From Gammaproteobacteria bacterium (GTDB taxonomy: Bacteria; Pseudomonadota; Gammaproteobacteria; Chromatiales; Chromatiaceae): DNA of 9,684 nt. The stretch lies in assembly GCA_019136395.1 (NCBI GenBank), contig JAGVUH010000181.1, positions 1 through 9,684 of the forward strand, read 5' to 3'. Shown piece after piece: positions 1 to 6,330 of this stretch (positions are counted from its first letter, which is position 1; each line of letters opens with the position of its first letter). A program made the translations under genes and the position numbers. The notes under the pieces were generated by a model that saw only the letters and a program-made list of their open reading frames with translations, made no database searches and was not told where the DNA came from.

Positions 1-61
1 GGCGCCCAGGCGCCTTGAGCCCTTAAGCGGGGGGCGGTCCAACTGCGCGGAGGACACGACG

Positions 62-1576
62 GTGACGATTCCTGCGGCGCTCGAAGCGCAGATCCTGCGT
101 TATTTCCATGTGGAGAAGTGGCGGGTCGGCACCATTGCCCGCCAGCTCGGCGTGCATCATGCCACGGTCGACCGGGTGCTCGCGCAGGCCGGCCTGCCCA
201 AGGCCGCGCGGCCCCATCGCCCGTCGCGGCTCGATCCCTACCTGCCCTTCGTCCTCAAGACCCTGGCGCAATACCCGACACTCACCGCCAGCCGTCTGTA
301 TGCCATGGTGCGCGAGCGCGGCTACGCGGGCGGGGAGGATCACTTTCGCCACCTGATCGCCCATTACCGTCCGCGTCCGCAGCCCGAGGCCTATCTGCGC
401 TTGAAAACGCTGCCCGGTGAGCAAGGACAAATGGACTGGGCTCACTTTGGAACGTTCACCATCGGCCAGGCCAAGCGCAAACTGATGGCCTTCGTCATGG
501 TCCTGAGCTTCTCGCGGCAGGTGTTCCTGCGCTTCTACCTCGATGCGCAGATGGCCAATTTCCTGCGCGGCCATGTGGCGGCCTTTGCGGCCTGGGGGGG
601 GCTGCCCCGGGTCGTGCTCTACGACAACTTGAAAAGCGCCGTCCTCGAACGTCAGGGCGATGCCATCCGCTTCCATCCCACCCTGTTGGCCTTGGCCGCC
701 CATTATCGCTACGAGCCACGCCCGGTCGCGGTGGCGCGGGGCAATGAGAAGGGGCGGGTCGAGCGCGCGATCCGCTACGTTCGCGACAGTTTCTTCGCCG
801 CCCGTGAGTTCCGCGACCTGGACGATCTCAACGCCCAGGCCACCGCCTGGTGTCAGGGCCCGGCCGCCGATCGCCCCTGCCCGGAGGACCGCACCCTCAG
901 CGTGCGCGCGGCCTTCGCCCAGGAACAGCCGCGGCTGCTCGCCTTGCCCGAGACGCTGTTTCCGACCGAGGAGCGCGTCGCCGTCAGCGCCGGCAAGACC
1001 CCCTACGTCCGCTTTGATGGCAACGACTACAGCATCCCACCCCACCAGGTGCGCCGTACCCTCACGGTGGTGGCGAGCCTCAGCGAGGTGCGGGTGGTGG
1101 ATGGCGCCACCCTGCTCGCTACCCATCCGCGCAGCTTCGACCAGGGCGTGCAAGTGGAAGATCCGGCGCATATTGCCGCGCTGGTGGCGCGTAAGCACCA
1201 GGCCCACCAACACCGGGGTACCGATCGCCTCGTCCGGGCCGCCCCCCACAGCCGGGCCCTGCTCAGCCAGGCGGCCGAACGGGGGGAGAACCTCGGGACC
1301 CTCACCGCGGCGCTGCTGCGCCTGCTCGAGCGCTACGGCGCCGCCGAGCTGGAGGCGGCGATCACCGAGGCCCTGGGCCGGGGCGTGCCCCATCCGCACG
1401 CCGTACGCCTGGCCCTGGAGCGCCGCCGCGCGCAACGCGACCAGCCCCCGCCCGTGCCGATCGCCTTGCCGGCGGATCGCCGCGTGCGCGACCTGGTGGT
1501 CACTCCGCACCCCCTCGATGACTACGACCAACTGCATGCCCCCCGGGAGCACGACGATGACACGCCCCACCGCTGA
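62..1576 (+). CDS. istA: IS21-family transposase IstA (DDE recombinase)
   Basis: This 504-residue protein catalyses strand cleavage and joining during IS21 transposition, acting with the ATPase IstB. The N-terminus holds a helix-turn-helix (about residues 20-43, [20 protein letters not shown]) for binding the IS ends. The catalytic core shows D125 in QMDWAHFG, D188 in LYDNLKS and E234 in [14 protein letters not shown], the expected D-D-E order. Around residues 305-360 there is a beta-barrel region like that following the core in Mu-type transposases ([20 protein letters not shown]). The start is GTG at 62, with GGAGGA at 49-54 seven bases before it. The length is normal for the family and no frame break is visible. 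The istB reading frame follows at once, so translation is probably coupled. A 525-residue open frame on the opposite strand is a GC-rich shadow. Confidence 0.95.
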   Translation: MTIPAALEAQILRYFHVEKWRVGTIARQLGVHHATVDRVLAQAGLPKAARPHRPSRLDPYLPFVLKTLAQYPTLTASRLYAMVRERGYAGGEDHFRHLIAHYRPRPQPEAYLRLKTLPGEQGQMDWAHFGTFTIGQAKRKLMAFVMVLSFSRQVFLRFYLDAQMANFLRGHVAAFAAWGGLPRVVLYDNLKSAVLERQGDAIRFHPTLLALAAHYRYEPRPVAVARGNEKGRVERAIRYVRDSFFAAREFRDLDDLNAQATAWCQGPAADRPCPEDRTLSVRAAFAQEQPRLLALPETLFPTEERVAVSAGKTPYVRFDGNDYSIPPHQVRRTLTVVASLSEVRVVDGATLLATHPRSFDQGVQVEDPAHIAALVARKHQAHQHRGTDRLVRAAPHSRALLSQAAERGENLGTLTAALLRLLERYGAAELEAAITEALGRGVPHPHAVRLALERRRAQRDQPPPVPIALPADRRVRDLVVTPHPLDDYDQLHAPREHDDDTPHR

Positions 1577-1586
1577 GGAGCCCCTG

Positions 1587-2342
1587 ATGACCCGCGCCAA
1601 GGCCTTGAAGCTTTATGGGCTGCTGGCCCATTGGTCCGAAGTCGCTACCACGCCGTGGCTCGCGCCCCTGATCGGCTGGGAGGAAGAGGAACGCGCCCGC
1701 CACTCGCTCGAGCGCCGGCTGGGCAATGCCCACCTCGGCCGCTTTCGCGCCCTGGTCGATTTCGATTGGTCCTGGCCCACCCGTTGTGACCGCGAGGCCA
1801 TCGAGGAGCTGATGGGCCTGGGTTTCCTCGCCGAGGCCGCCAACGTCATCCTGGTCGGCCCCAACGGCGTGGGCAAAACCACCCTCGCCCGCAACATCGC
1901 TTACCAGGCGGTGCTCGCCGGCCACACCGTGCTCGGCACCAGCGCCGGGCAGATGCTCAATGAACTCGCCGGCGCCGAGGGGGACCACGCCCTGCGCCAG
2001 CGCCTCACGCGCTATGCACGCCCACGTCTGCTCCTGATTGACGAGATCGGCTACCTGTCCTACTCCAACCGCCACGCCGATCTGCTCTTCGAGGTCGTCT
2101 CCCGCCGCTACCAGGAAAAATCCACCCTGATCACCACCAATCGGCCCTTCGCCGAGTGGGGCGAGGTCTTCCCCAACGCCGCCTGTGTCGTCTCGCTGGT
2201 CGATCGTCTGGTGCACAACGCCGAGATCATCGCCATCGAGGGGGCGTCCTATCGCCTCAAGGAGGCCACGGAGCGCAGCGAACGACGGCACACGGCACGG
2301 ACGGCACGCCACGGTGCTGCCACCCAGCCCCCCGCACAATGA
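1587..2342 (+). CDS. istB: IS21-family helper ATPase IstB
   Basis: IstB is the AAA+ ATPase that forms filaments on target DNA and delivers it to IstA; it resembles DnaC. With ATG at 1587 it has 251 residues. Walker A is GPNGVGKT (91-98), Walker B is LLLIDE (148-153), sensor 1 is TTNR (183-186), and the C-terminal part reads DRLVHNAEIIAIEGASYRLK (207-226), as is usual in IstB. The chosen start has GAGGAG at 1575-1580 six bases upstream, overlapping the istA stop. An in-frame ATG at 1557 would add ten residues and overlap istA by 20 bases; it has only a weaker GGGAG before it. The last 20 or so residues (ERRHTARTARHGAATQPPAQ) are basic then low-complexity and look dispensable. The family call is firm; the exact start is less so. 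Confidence 0.93.
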   Translation: MTRAKALKLYGLLAHWSEVATTPWLAPLIGWEEEERARHSLERRLGNAHLGRFRALVDFDWSWPTRCDREAIEELMGLGFLAEAANVILVGPNGVGKTTLARNIAYQAVLAGHTVLGTSAGQMLNELAGAEGDHALRQRLTRYARPRLLLIDEIGYLSYSNRHADLLFEVVSRRYQEKSTLITTNRPFAEWGEVFPNAACVVSLVDRLVHNAEIIAIEGASYRLKEATERSERRHTARTARHGAATQPPAQ

Positions 2343-2369
2343 CTAACCACCGCACCGCTTGAGGTCCCT

Positions 2370-2561
2370 ATGCTCCCCCTGCCCCCCCTTCCCGATCATT
2401 GGTCTGACGAGCAGGTCTTCGCTGTCTTTGAGTTCCTCGATGCGCTCCGCGAGCAGATCTGGCAACGCTATCAAGTACCCATCCAGCACCAGTACCGTAT
2501 CGACCGGGCGGTGAATGCACCGCCGGATCGGTTCGACAGCGACGACGAGTTGCCGTTCTGA
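2370..2561 (+). CDS. Small IS21-associated protein, unknown function, SSB-like C-terminal tip
   Basis: This 63-residue ORF starts 28 bases after the istB stop, with GAGG at 2361-2364 five bases before the ATG. It lies well inside the IS right end, so it is a third gene of the element. Residues 10-36 (HWSDEQVFAVFEFLDALREQ...) look helical and amphipathic. The C-terminus is FDSDDELPF. It ends in an acidic stretch followed by Leu-Pro-Phe, close to the DDDIPF tip of bacterial single-stranded DNA-binding protein that recruits replication and repair enzymes. Similar short ORFs after istB are, from memory, seen in other IS21 elements of gammaproteobacteria, usually annotated as hypothetical. The good ribosome site and position argue that it is translated. 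Its function is unknown, and the SSB mimicry idea is inference. Confidence 0.7.
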   Translation: MLPLPPLPDHWSDEQVFAVFEFLDALREQIWQRYQVPIQHQYRIDRAVNAPPDRFDSDDELPF

Positions 2562-2596
2562 GCCGCGCTGAACCTCCGGTTGCCCCACCCGCTCTA

Positions 2597-2667
2597 GGGC
2601 TAACTTACACCCCCCGGCAGCCCGATTTTTGTCACCATTTATGCGCAGGTTTACACCGCCGCTAACA
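2597..2667 (+). repeat. IS21 right end with repeated terminal motif
   Basis: After the last IS gene, the noncoding tail contains TTACACC twice (2605-2611 and 2651-2657, period 46), each in a GC-rich C/G context with GCTAA nearby. This fits the multiple repeats that IstA binds at each IS21 end. The outer copy runs into the terminal ...GCTAACA at 2667. The boundary is supported independently, because the host phasin frame starts at 2668. Confidence 0.65.
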
Positions 2668-2841
2668 GCTGGCAATCTTCATCTGGCGGACGCTCTGCTC
2701 CATCATCAGGTTCAGGGCCTCGAGCTGGCGGGCGGCGAGCTTCTCCCAGATCTTGAGGTTGAGGTCGCCCAGGCTACTCAGGCGATCGGCGCCCTTGGAG
2801 GTCATTTCGTTCATGGCGGTCAGGCTGTCTTTAACGGTCAT
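2662..2841 (-). pseudogene. phaP: Phasin PhaP, 3' end cut off by IS21
   Basis: Phasins coat PHA granules and limit their fusion. The remaining product is 59 residues, MTVKDSLTAMNEMTSKGADR... to ...SVRQMKIASC. It is an amphipathic helical segment with the WEKLAARQLEALNLMMEQS pattern typical of phasins. Intact family members are about twice this long or more. The last native codon is AGC (Ser58) at 2668-2670. The next codons, TGT (Cys) and TAG (stop), are the first six bases of the IS. The start at 2841 has GGGAG (2849-2853) seven bases upstream, and the promoter and candidate operator are intact, so a truncated peptide could still be made. The rest of phaP, and probably phaB, should lie on the far side of the IS. 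Confidence is high that this is a broken phasin gene and moderate on the family subtype. Confidence 0.85.
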
Positions 2842-2876
2842 GGTTTTTCTCCCGATGGGGTTTGGTGGTTCGCCTT

Positions 2877-2908
2877 TTGTGCGGCGCAGCAATTGTTGCA
2901 GCGCACAA
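2877..2908. promoter_or_regulatory. Candidate PhaR operator in front of phaP
   Basis: This is a 32-bp imperfect palindrome centred on AATT; 13 of 16 base pairs match, and the outer arms are TTGTGCG and CGCACAA. Its right half contains TTGTTGCAGCGCACAAT (2893-2909), which matches 15 of 17 bases of a motif between phaA and phaE. TGC/GCA-rich dyads are the known style of PhaR sites in other PHA producers. It covers the -10 box and the likely start of transcription, a good place for repression. Assignment to PhaR is inference from position and the neighbouring phaR gene. Confidence 0.6.
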
Positions 2909-2933
2909 TATCCGCCCCGCCCCCGCCTGTCAA
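2905..2933 (-). promoter_or_regulatory. Sigma70-type promoter of phaP
   Basis: On the - strand, TTGACA (2933-2928, perfect -35) is followed after exactly 17 bases by TATTGT (2910-2905, four of six to the -10 consensus). Transcription would begin near 2898, giving a leader of roughly 55 bases before the phaP ATG at 2841. The -10 lies inside the candidate PhaR operator. The promoter now drives transcription from the truncated phasin into the IS, antisense to istB. Confidence 0.7.
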
Positions 2934-3023
2934 CACCTTTTTTCGGCGGATGACAAAGGGCTCAAGACCCGCGATCGGGGGATAGCTCCACTGTCCATCC
3001 CACCAAAGTCACTGAATGGAATG

Positions 3024-3049
3024 AAAAATAACTCGGCGGTCACGCCGAG
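3024..3049 (-). terminator. Intrinsic terminator after phaR
   Basis: On the - strand a perfect 7-bp stem CTCGGCG / CGCCGAG (3049-3043 and 3038-3032) with a TGAC loop is followed by TTATTTTT. It lies about 140 bases after the phaR stop and before the phaP promoter, so phaA-phaR and phaP are probably separate transcripts. On the + strand no T-run follows the hairpin. Confidence 0.72.
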
Positions 3050-3186
3050 GGCGATCCGTTGCGGCATTGCGGCGCGGACTGGCCCGTTGCAGTGATCAGC
3101 CGGCCACGTTCAGACCGGACGGGACCAGCCCACGCGGGCAAAGGCGGGGATAAAAGGAAGAGGGAGTGACGGGAGACAAGACCCGG

Positions 3187-3648
3187 TCAGGGCTTGCCGT
3201 CGGCCTCGGAACGCTTCTTGTAGCCGGCCGCGCGCAGGAACTCGTTCTGCAGGTCGGACCAGATGTCGACGTTGCGCTGGGCCAGGCGGGCCATGGCATC
3301 CAGGGGGGTCTCGCCCCAGGTCTCACGCAACTGATGTTGCTGCTTGACGAAGAGGTCGAGGGAGCGCTCCATGTACCGGGAGAACACACCCTGGAGGGTT
3401 CCACGATAAAAGCGGATGATCTGGGCGAGCATCTGCGCGCTGAAGAGGGGTTCGCCGCCGCTCTCCTCCTCGAGCATGATCTGCAGGAGGATGGCCCGGG
3501 TGATGTCCTCGTTGTTCGTGTCCAGCACCCGAAATTCAACGCCATCCATGACCAATGCGCGGACATCGTCGAGGGTGACGTAACGGCTCACCTCGGTGTC
3601 ATAGAGACGGCGATTGGGGTATTTCTTGATGATACGTTCGCTGGACAT
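3187..3648 (-). CDS. phaR: PHA synthesis repressor PhaR
   Basis: PhaR is a cytoplasmic repressor that binds DNA in front of phasin and other PHA genes and also binds PHA granules. When polymer accumulates, the protein is drawn off DNA and phasin is induced. The 153-residue product has the N-terminal PHA-accumulation-regulator DNA-binding domain (about 4-63: RIIKKYPNRRLYDTEVSRYV, then LDDVRALVMDG and FRVLDTNNEDIT). The PHB accumulation regulatory domain follows (about 66-105: PLFSAQMLAQIIRFYRG). ATG at 3648 is chosen because the family begins just before R-I-I-K-K-Y-P-N-R-R-L-Y. A GGAGG lies about 12 bases upstream, rather far. The frame stays open upstream, but that stretch is Pro/Arg-rich and not family-like. 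Its likely targets are the two copies of the shared motif near 2893 and 5183. The family call is firm. Confidence 0.94.
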   Translation of the reverse strand: MSSERIIKKYPNRRLYDTEVSRYVTLDDVRALVMDGVEFRVLDTNNEDITRAILLQIMLEEESGGEPLFSAQMLAQIIRFYRGTLQGVFSRYMERSLDLFVKQQHQLRETWGETPLDAMARLAQRNVDIWSDLQNEFLRAAGYKKRSEADGKP

Positions 3649-3848
3649 GAGTCTGTAGCGCCTCCGCGGTGGCCGCGGTAGTGAGTGAGGGCCAGCCCGG
3701 ACCTCGCCCGCCCCAGGGGCCGGCAAGGCCAGGGATTGCACGTTCGCCCATCCCGAGGCGGTCTCCGTCCCTGGAGATCAATCGGAGCCTCCGGGGTTAC
3801 CGGGAGGATCGGACGACGGGCACCCGCCCGCCCCGGGCACGCCCGTGG

Positions 3849-3883
3849 CTGACCGCTGGCGGGCGCAACCCGCAGCCAGTCAG
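3849..3883 (-). other. Hairpin after phaA, role uncertain
   Basis: Arms of 15 bases pair at both ends (CTGAC with GTCAG outside, GCGGG with CCCGC inside) around a CGCAA loop, with a mismatched middle. It lies 35 bases past the phaA stop in the 270-bp phaA-phaR gap (3649-3918). No T-run follows on either strand, so it is not a standard intrinsic terminator; it may protect or attenuate the phaA message. I see no convincing promoter in the rest of this GC-rich gap. Confidence 0.3.
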
Positions 3884-3918
3884 GGCCAGGCGGATCCCGG
3901 GGCCGGACGGGGAAGTGG

Positions 3919-5103
3919 TCAGGGACGTTCCACCGCCAGGGCGACACCCTGACCACCGCCGATACAGAGGGTCGCCAGGCCCTTTTTGGCGCCGCGACGC
4001 TTCATCTCGTACAGGAGGGAGACCAGGACGCGGGCCCCGGAGGCGCCGATGGGGTGGCCGATGGCGATGGCCCCACCGTTGACGTTGACCTTGCTCAGGT
4101 CCCAGCCCAGGTCGTGATTGACCGACATGGCCTGAGCGGCGAAGGCCTCGTTGGCCTCCACCAGGTCCAGGTCCGCCACGCTCCAGCCGGCCTTCTCCAG
4201 GCACTTGGTGGTGGCGGGGATGGGGCCCGTGCCCATGATGGCGGGATCGACGCCGGCGCTGGAGAAGGCGACGATGGTCGCCAGGGGCTCCAGACCCAAT
4301 TCCTTGGCCTTGGACTCGGTGGTGACGATGACGATGGCGGCGCCGTCGTTGATACCGGAGGCATTGCCGGCGGTGACGGTACCCTCCTTGTCGAAGGCCG
4401 GGCGCAGCTTGGCCAGGGTGTCGGCGGTGGTGCCATGGCGGGGGAACTCGTCGCTGGCGAAGACCAGGGGGTCGCCCTTGCGCTGGGGGATGCTGACCGG
4501 GACGATTTCCGCGTCGAAGCGGCCGGCCTTCTGGGCGGCCTCGGCCTTCTGCTGGGAGGCCGCGGCGAATTCATCCTGGGCCTGACGGCTGAAGCCGTAC
4601 TTCCTGGCGATGTTCTCGGCGGTGACGCCCATGTGGTAGCCGTTGAAGGCGCACTGCAGGCCATCGACGATCATGGTGTCCTGCATCTTCCAGTCGCCCA
4701 TGCGCACACCGTCCCGGGAACCGGGGAGGACGTGGCCGGAACGGGTCATGCTCTCCTGGCCGCCGGCGATCACGATCTCGGCGTCGCCACAGGCCACCGC
4801 CTGCATGGCCAGATGGACGGCCTTGAGGCCGCTGCCGCAGACCTTGTTGATGGTCAGGGCGGGCACCGCGACGGGCAGGCCGGCCTTGAGGGTGGTCTGG
4901 CGGGCCGGATTCTGGCCGGAACCGGCGGTGAGGACCTGGCCCAGAATGACCTCGTCGACCTGCTCGGGCTTGATGCCGGTACGCTCCAGGAGGGCTTTGA
5001 TGACCGTCGCGCCCATTTCGGGGGCCGGCATCGAGGACAGACTGCCGCCGAAAGTGCCCACGGCGGTGCGGCCGGCGTCAACGATCACGATTCTTTCACT
5101 CAT
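3919..5103 (-). CDS. phaA: Acetyl-CoA acetyltransferase (beta-ketothiolase) PhaA
   Basis: PhaA condenses two acetyl-CoA to acetoacetyl-CoA, the first step of polyhydroxybutyrate synthesis in the cytoplasm. The 394-residue length is standard for biosynthetic thiolases. Catalytic residues are in place: C89 in [12 protein letters not shown] (acyl-enzyme), N318 in VEANEAFA, H350 in [16 protein letters not shown] and C380 in TLCIGGGQG. The spacing is nearly identical to the Zoogloea enzyme. AGERSMTRSG-type thiolase sequence appears as [11 protein letters not shown] (113-123). ATG at 5103 is preceded by GAGAGGA about nine bases upstream; an upstream in-frame TTG is rejected. The gene diverges from phaE-phaC and is followed in the same direction by phaR. 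Its product would feed PhaB, not seen here, and then the PhaEC synthase. Fatty-acid-degrading thiolases are a formal alternative, but context and length favour PhaA. Confidence 0.96.
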   Translation of the reverse strand: MSERIVIVDAGRTAVGTFGGSLSSMPAPEMGATVIKALLERTGIKPEQVDEVILGQVLTAGSGQNPARQTTLKAGLPVAVPALTINKVCGSGLKAVHLAMQAVACGDAEIVIAGGQESMTRSGHVLPGSRDGVRMGDWKMQDTMIVDGLQCAFNGYHMGVTAENIARKYGFSRQAQDEFAAASQQKAEAAQKAGRFDAEIVPVSIPQRKGDPLVFASDEFPRHGTTADTLAKLRPAFDKEGTVTAGNASGINDGAAIVIVTTESKAKELGLEPLATIVAFSSAGVDPAIMGTGPIPATTKCLEKAGWSVADLDLVEANEAFAAQAMSVNHDLGWDLSKVNVNGGAIAIGHPIGASGARVLVSLLYEMKRRGAKKGLATLCIGGGQGVALAVERP

Positions 5104-5182
5104 TGGAGAAGTTCCTCTCAAAATACATAGCTACAGAAGACAGCCCTGAAGCTGACCTGGCTACTATATGTCAAAGCGGCTT

Positions 5183-5199
5183 TTGTTGCACTGCACAAT
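5183..5199. promoter_or_regulatory. Candidate PhaR operator between phaA and phaE
   Basis: TTGTTGCACTGCACAAT matches 15 of 17 bases of the motif in front of phaP, with TTGT and ACAA arms eight bases apart in both and a perfect TGCA-C-TGCA core here. It sits roughly in the middle of the 142-bp divergent region and could control both directions. Binding by PhaR is inferred from the shared motif and the adjacent phaR gene. Confidence 0.55.
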
Positions 5200-5224
5200 T
5201 TTCCGTGATAGCTTGTTTTGTCAT
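5195..5224 (-). promoter_or_regulatory. Candidate promoter for phaA
   Basis: On the - strand, ATGACA (5224-5219, five of six to the -35 consensus) and AATTGT (5200-5195, three of six) are 18 bases apart. The -10 overlaps the candidate operator at the same offset as in phaP. An alternative is TATAGT at 5168-5163 (five of six -10), whose -35 position would fall in the operator. A perfect TTGACA at 5174-5169 lacks a good -10 at the right distance. A phaE promoter on the + strand is not clear; TACTAT (5162-5167) is a weak -10 candidate. Confidence 0.4.
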
Positions 5225-5245
5225 ACCCCAACGAGGAGAGCACCC

Positions 5246-6310
5246 ATGACCGAAGACTGGCTGAGCCTTCAGCAAAAATACTGGGAGCAGTGGACCGACC
5301 TGAGCCGCAAGGCCCTGGGCGCCCAGGCCCCCGCGACCAACCCGTGGGAAACCGCCATGGACCAGTGGTGGAAGGCCTTCGCCCCCGCCACCCCCGACCT
5401 GTCCCGCACCTTCATGGAGCGGATGATGGAGCAGGGCAAGATGTTTTTCCGCATGGCCGACACCTTCACCCACAACCTGCCCCAGTTTGGCGGTTCTGCC
5501 ACCGATGGCTGGTCCTCCCTGACCAAGACCCTGAACGACATGCAGCAGTCCTTCATGGGTGGCCAGGAGCAGGGCGATCAGGCCCTGCACAAGATGATGG
5601 CCTTCTGGGAACTGCCCTACGACAACTGGCAGCGCATGATGTCCTCCCTCAGCCCCATCCCGGGCGACCTGCTGCGGAACATGCCCCACGCCCCCGCCAG
5701 CACGGTGGACAAGGTCCTTTCCGCCCCCGGTCTGGGCTACACCCGGGAGGAGCAGTCCCAGTATCAGGACCTGATCCGCCGCAGCCTGGACTACCAGAAG
5801 GCCCTGCAGGAGTACATGTCCTTCTTCTCCGGCATGGGCATGAAATCCATCCAGCGCATGCGCGCCACCCTGGAGCGGATGCAGGCCTCCGACAAGGTCA
5901 TCGATTCCGCCCGCGGCCTGTACGATACCTGGGTGGGCTGCTGTGAGGAGGTCTACGCCGAGGAAGTCCAGAGCACCGAGTATGCCCGGATCCACGGCCA
6001 CCTGGTCAATGCCCAGATGGCCCTCAAGCAGCGCATGTCCATCATGGTCGACGAAAGCCTGGGCGCCATGAACATGCCGACGCGCAACGAGTTGCGGACC
6101 CTTCAGGACCGCGTCCAGCAGGTCCGCCGGGAGAACAAGGCCCTGCGCAAGGAGTTGCATGGCCTGCAACTGCAAGTCGCGGCCCTGGGCGGACAGGAAC
6201 CCGCCACCAGCCCGGGACTCCGCCCGGCCCTGGCGCAGAGCGCCCCGGCCCCCGTGAAGCGCACCGTCGTCCGCAAAAAGCCCGTCACGCCCACCTCGGC
6301 TGACCAGTGA
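5246..6310 (+). CDS. phaE: Class III PHA synthase subunit PhaE
   Basis: PhaE is the non-catalytic partner of PhaC in class III PHA synthase, required for activity at the granule surface. The 354-residue product begins MTEDWLSLQQKYWEQWTDLS. It has the Trp-rich N-terminus and the long mostly helical body of the family, including the AAHxxxT-free stretch GYTREEQSQYQDLIRRSLDY (164-183) and the conserved MPTRNELRTLQDRV (277-290). Residues about 280-315 form a likely coiled coil. The final 40 residues are Pro/Ala-rich and basic (PVKRTVVRKKPV). The length is close to the Allochromatium protein. ATG at 5246 has GAGGAG at 5233-5238 seven bases upstream. phaC follows 20 bases after the stop, so the two are co-transcribed in the stoichiometric pair expected. 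There is no catalytic Cys motif, as normal for PhaE. Confidence 0.93.
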   Translation: MTEDWLSLQQKYWEQWTDLSRKALGAQAPATNPWETAMDQWWKAFAPATPDLSRTFMERMMEQGKMFFRMADTFTHNLPQFGGSATDGWSSLTKTLNDMQQSFMGGQEQGDQALHKMMAFWELPYDNWQRMMSSLSPIPGDLLRNMPHAPASTVDKVLSAPGLGYTREEQSQYQDLIRRSLDYQKALQEYMSFFSGMGMKSIQRMRATLERMQASDKVIDSARGLYDTWVGCCEEVYAEEVQSTEYARIHGHLVNAQMALKQRMSIMVDESLGAMNMPTRNELRTLQDRVQQVRRENKALRKELHGLQLQVAALGGQEPATSPGLRPALAQSAPAPVKRTVVRKKPVTPTSADQ

Positions 6311-6330
6311 GCCCCGGAGGAGAACCCATC

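Larger units (their letters stand above)
1..2667 (+). mobile_element. IS21-family insertion sequence, left end outside window
   Basis: The element carries istA, istB and a small third ORF in one direction with tight spacing, which is the IS21 plan. The right end is placed at 2667. The reverse strand there reads TGTTAGCGGCGGTGTAAA, with the TG...CA type of terminus usual in this family, and the phasin reading frame breaks at exactly this base. TTACACC occurs at 2605-2611 and again at 2651-2657, matching the repeated transposase-binding motifs found inside IS21 ends. The left end is not in the window, but istA starts at 62, so it probably lies within one or two hundred bases upstream. The target duplication therefore cannot be checked here. 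Both transposition genes look intact, so the copy may be active. Confidence 0.88.

Noticed and set aside
1..14. GGCGCC-CA-GGCGCC palindrome as an IS end or operator
   Set aside because: Too short and GC-biased to mean much, and it does not match the right-end terminal sequence.
23..1600. 525-residue open frame antisense to istA
   Set aside because: It mirrors istA codons in very GC-rich DNA, has no recognisable domain, and istA has all DDE residues.
2629..2985. 118-residue + strand ORF spanning the IS edge and phaP
   Set aside because: Crosses the IS junction and is antisense to the phasin remnant; no ribosome site.
3649..3741. N-terminal extension of PhaR to 3741
   Set aside because: The stretch is Pro/Arg/Ala-rich and unlike any PhaR; family proteins begin just before RIIKKYPNRRLYD.
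4054..5130. 358-residue + strand frame across phaA
   Set aside because: Gly/Asp/His-rich low-complexity shadow of the thiolase gene; phaA is certain on the other strand.
6307..6330. GTG start for phaC overlapping the phaE stop
   Set aside because: No ribosome site before it; GGAGGAG lies downstream and fits the ATG at 6331, and the family N-terminus begins there.
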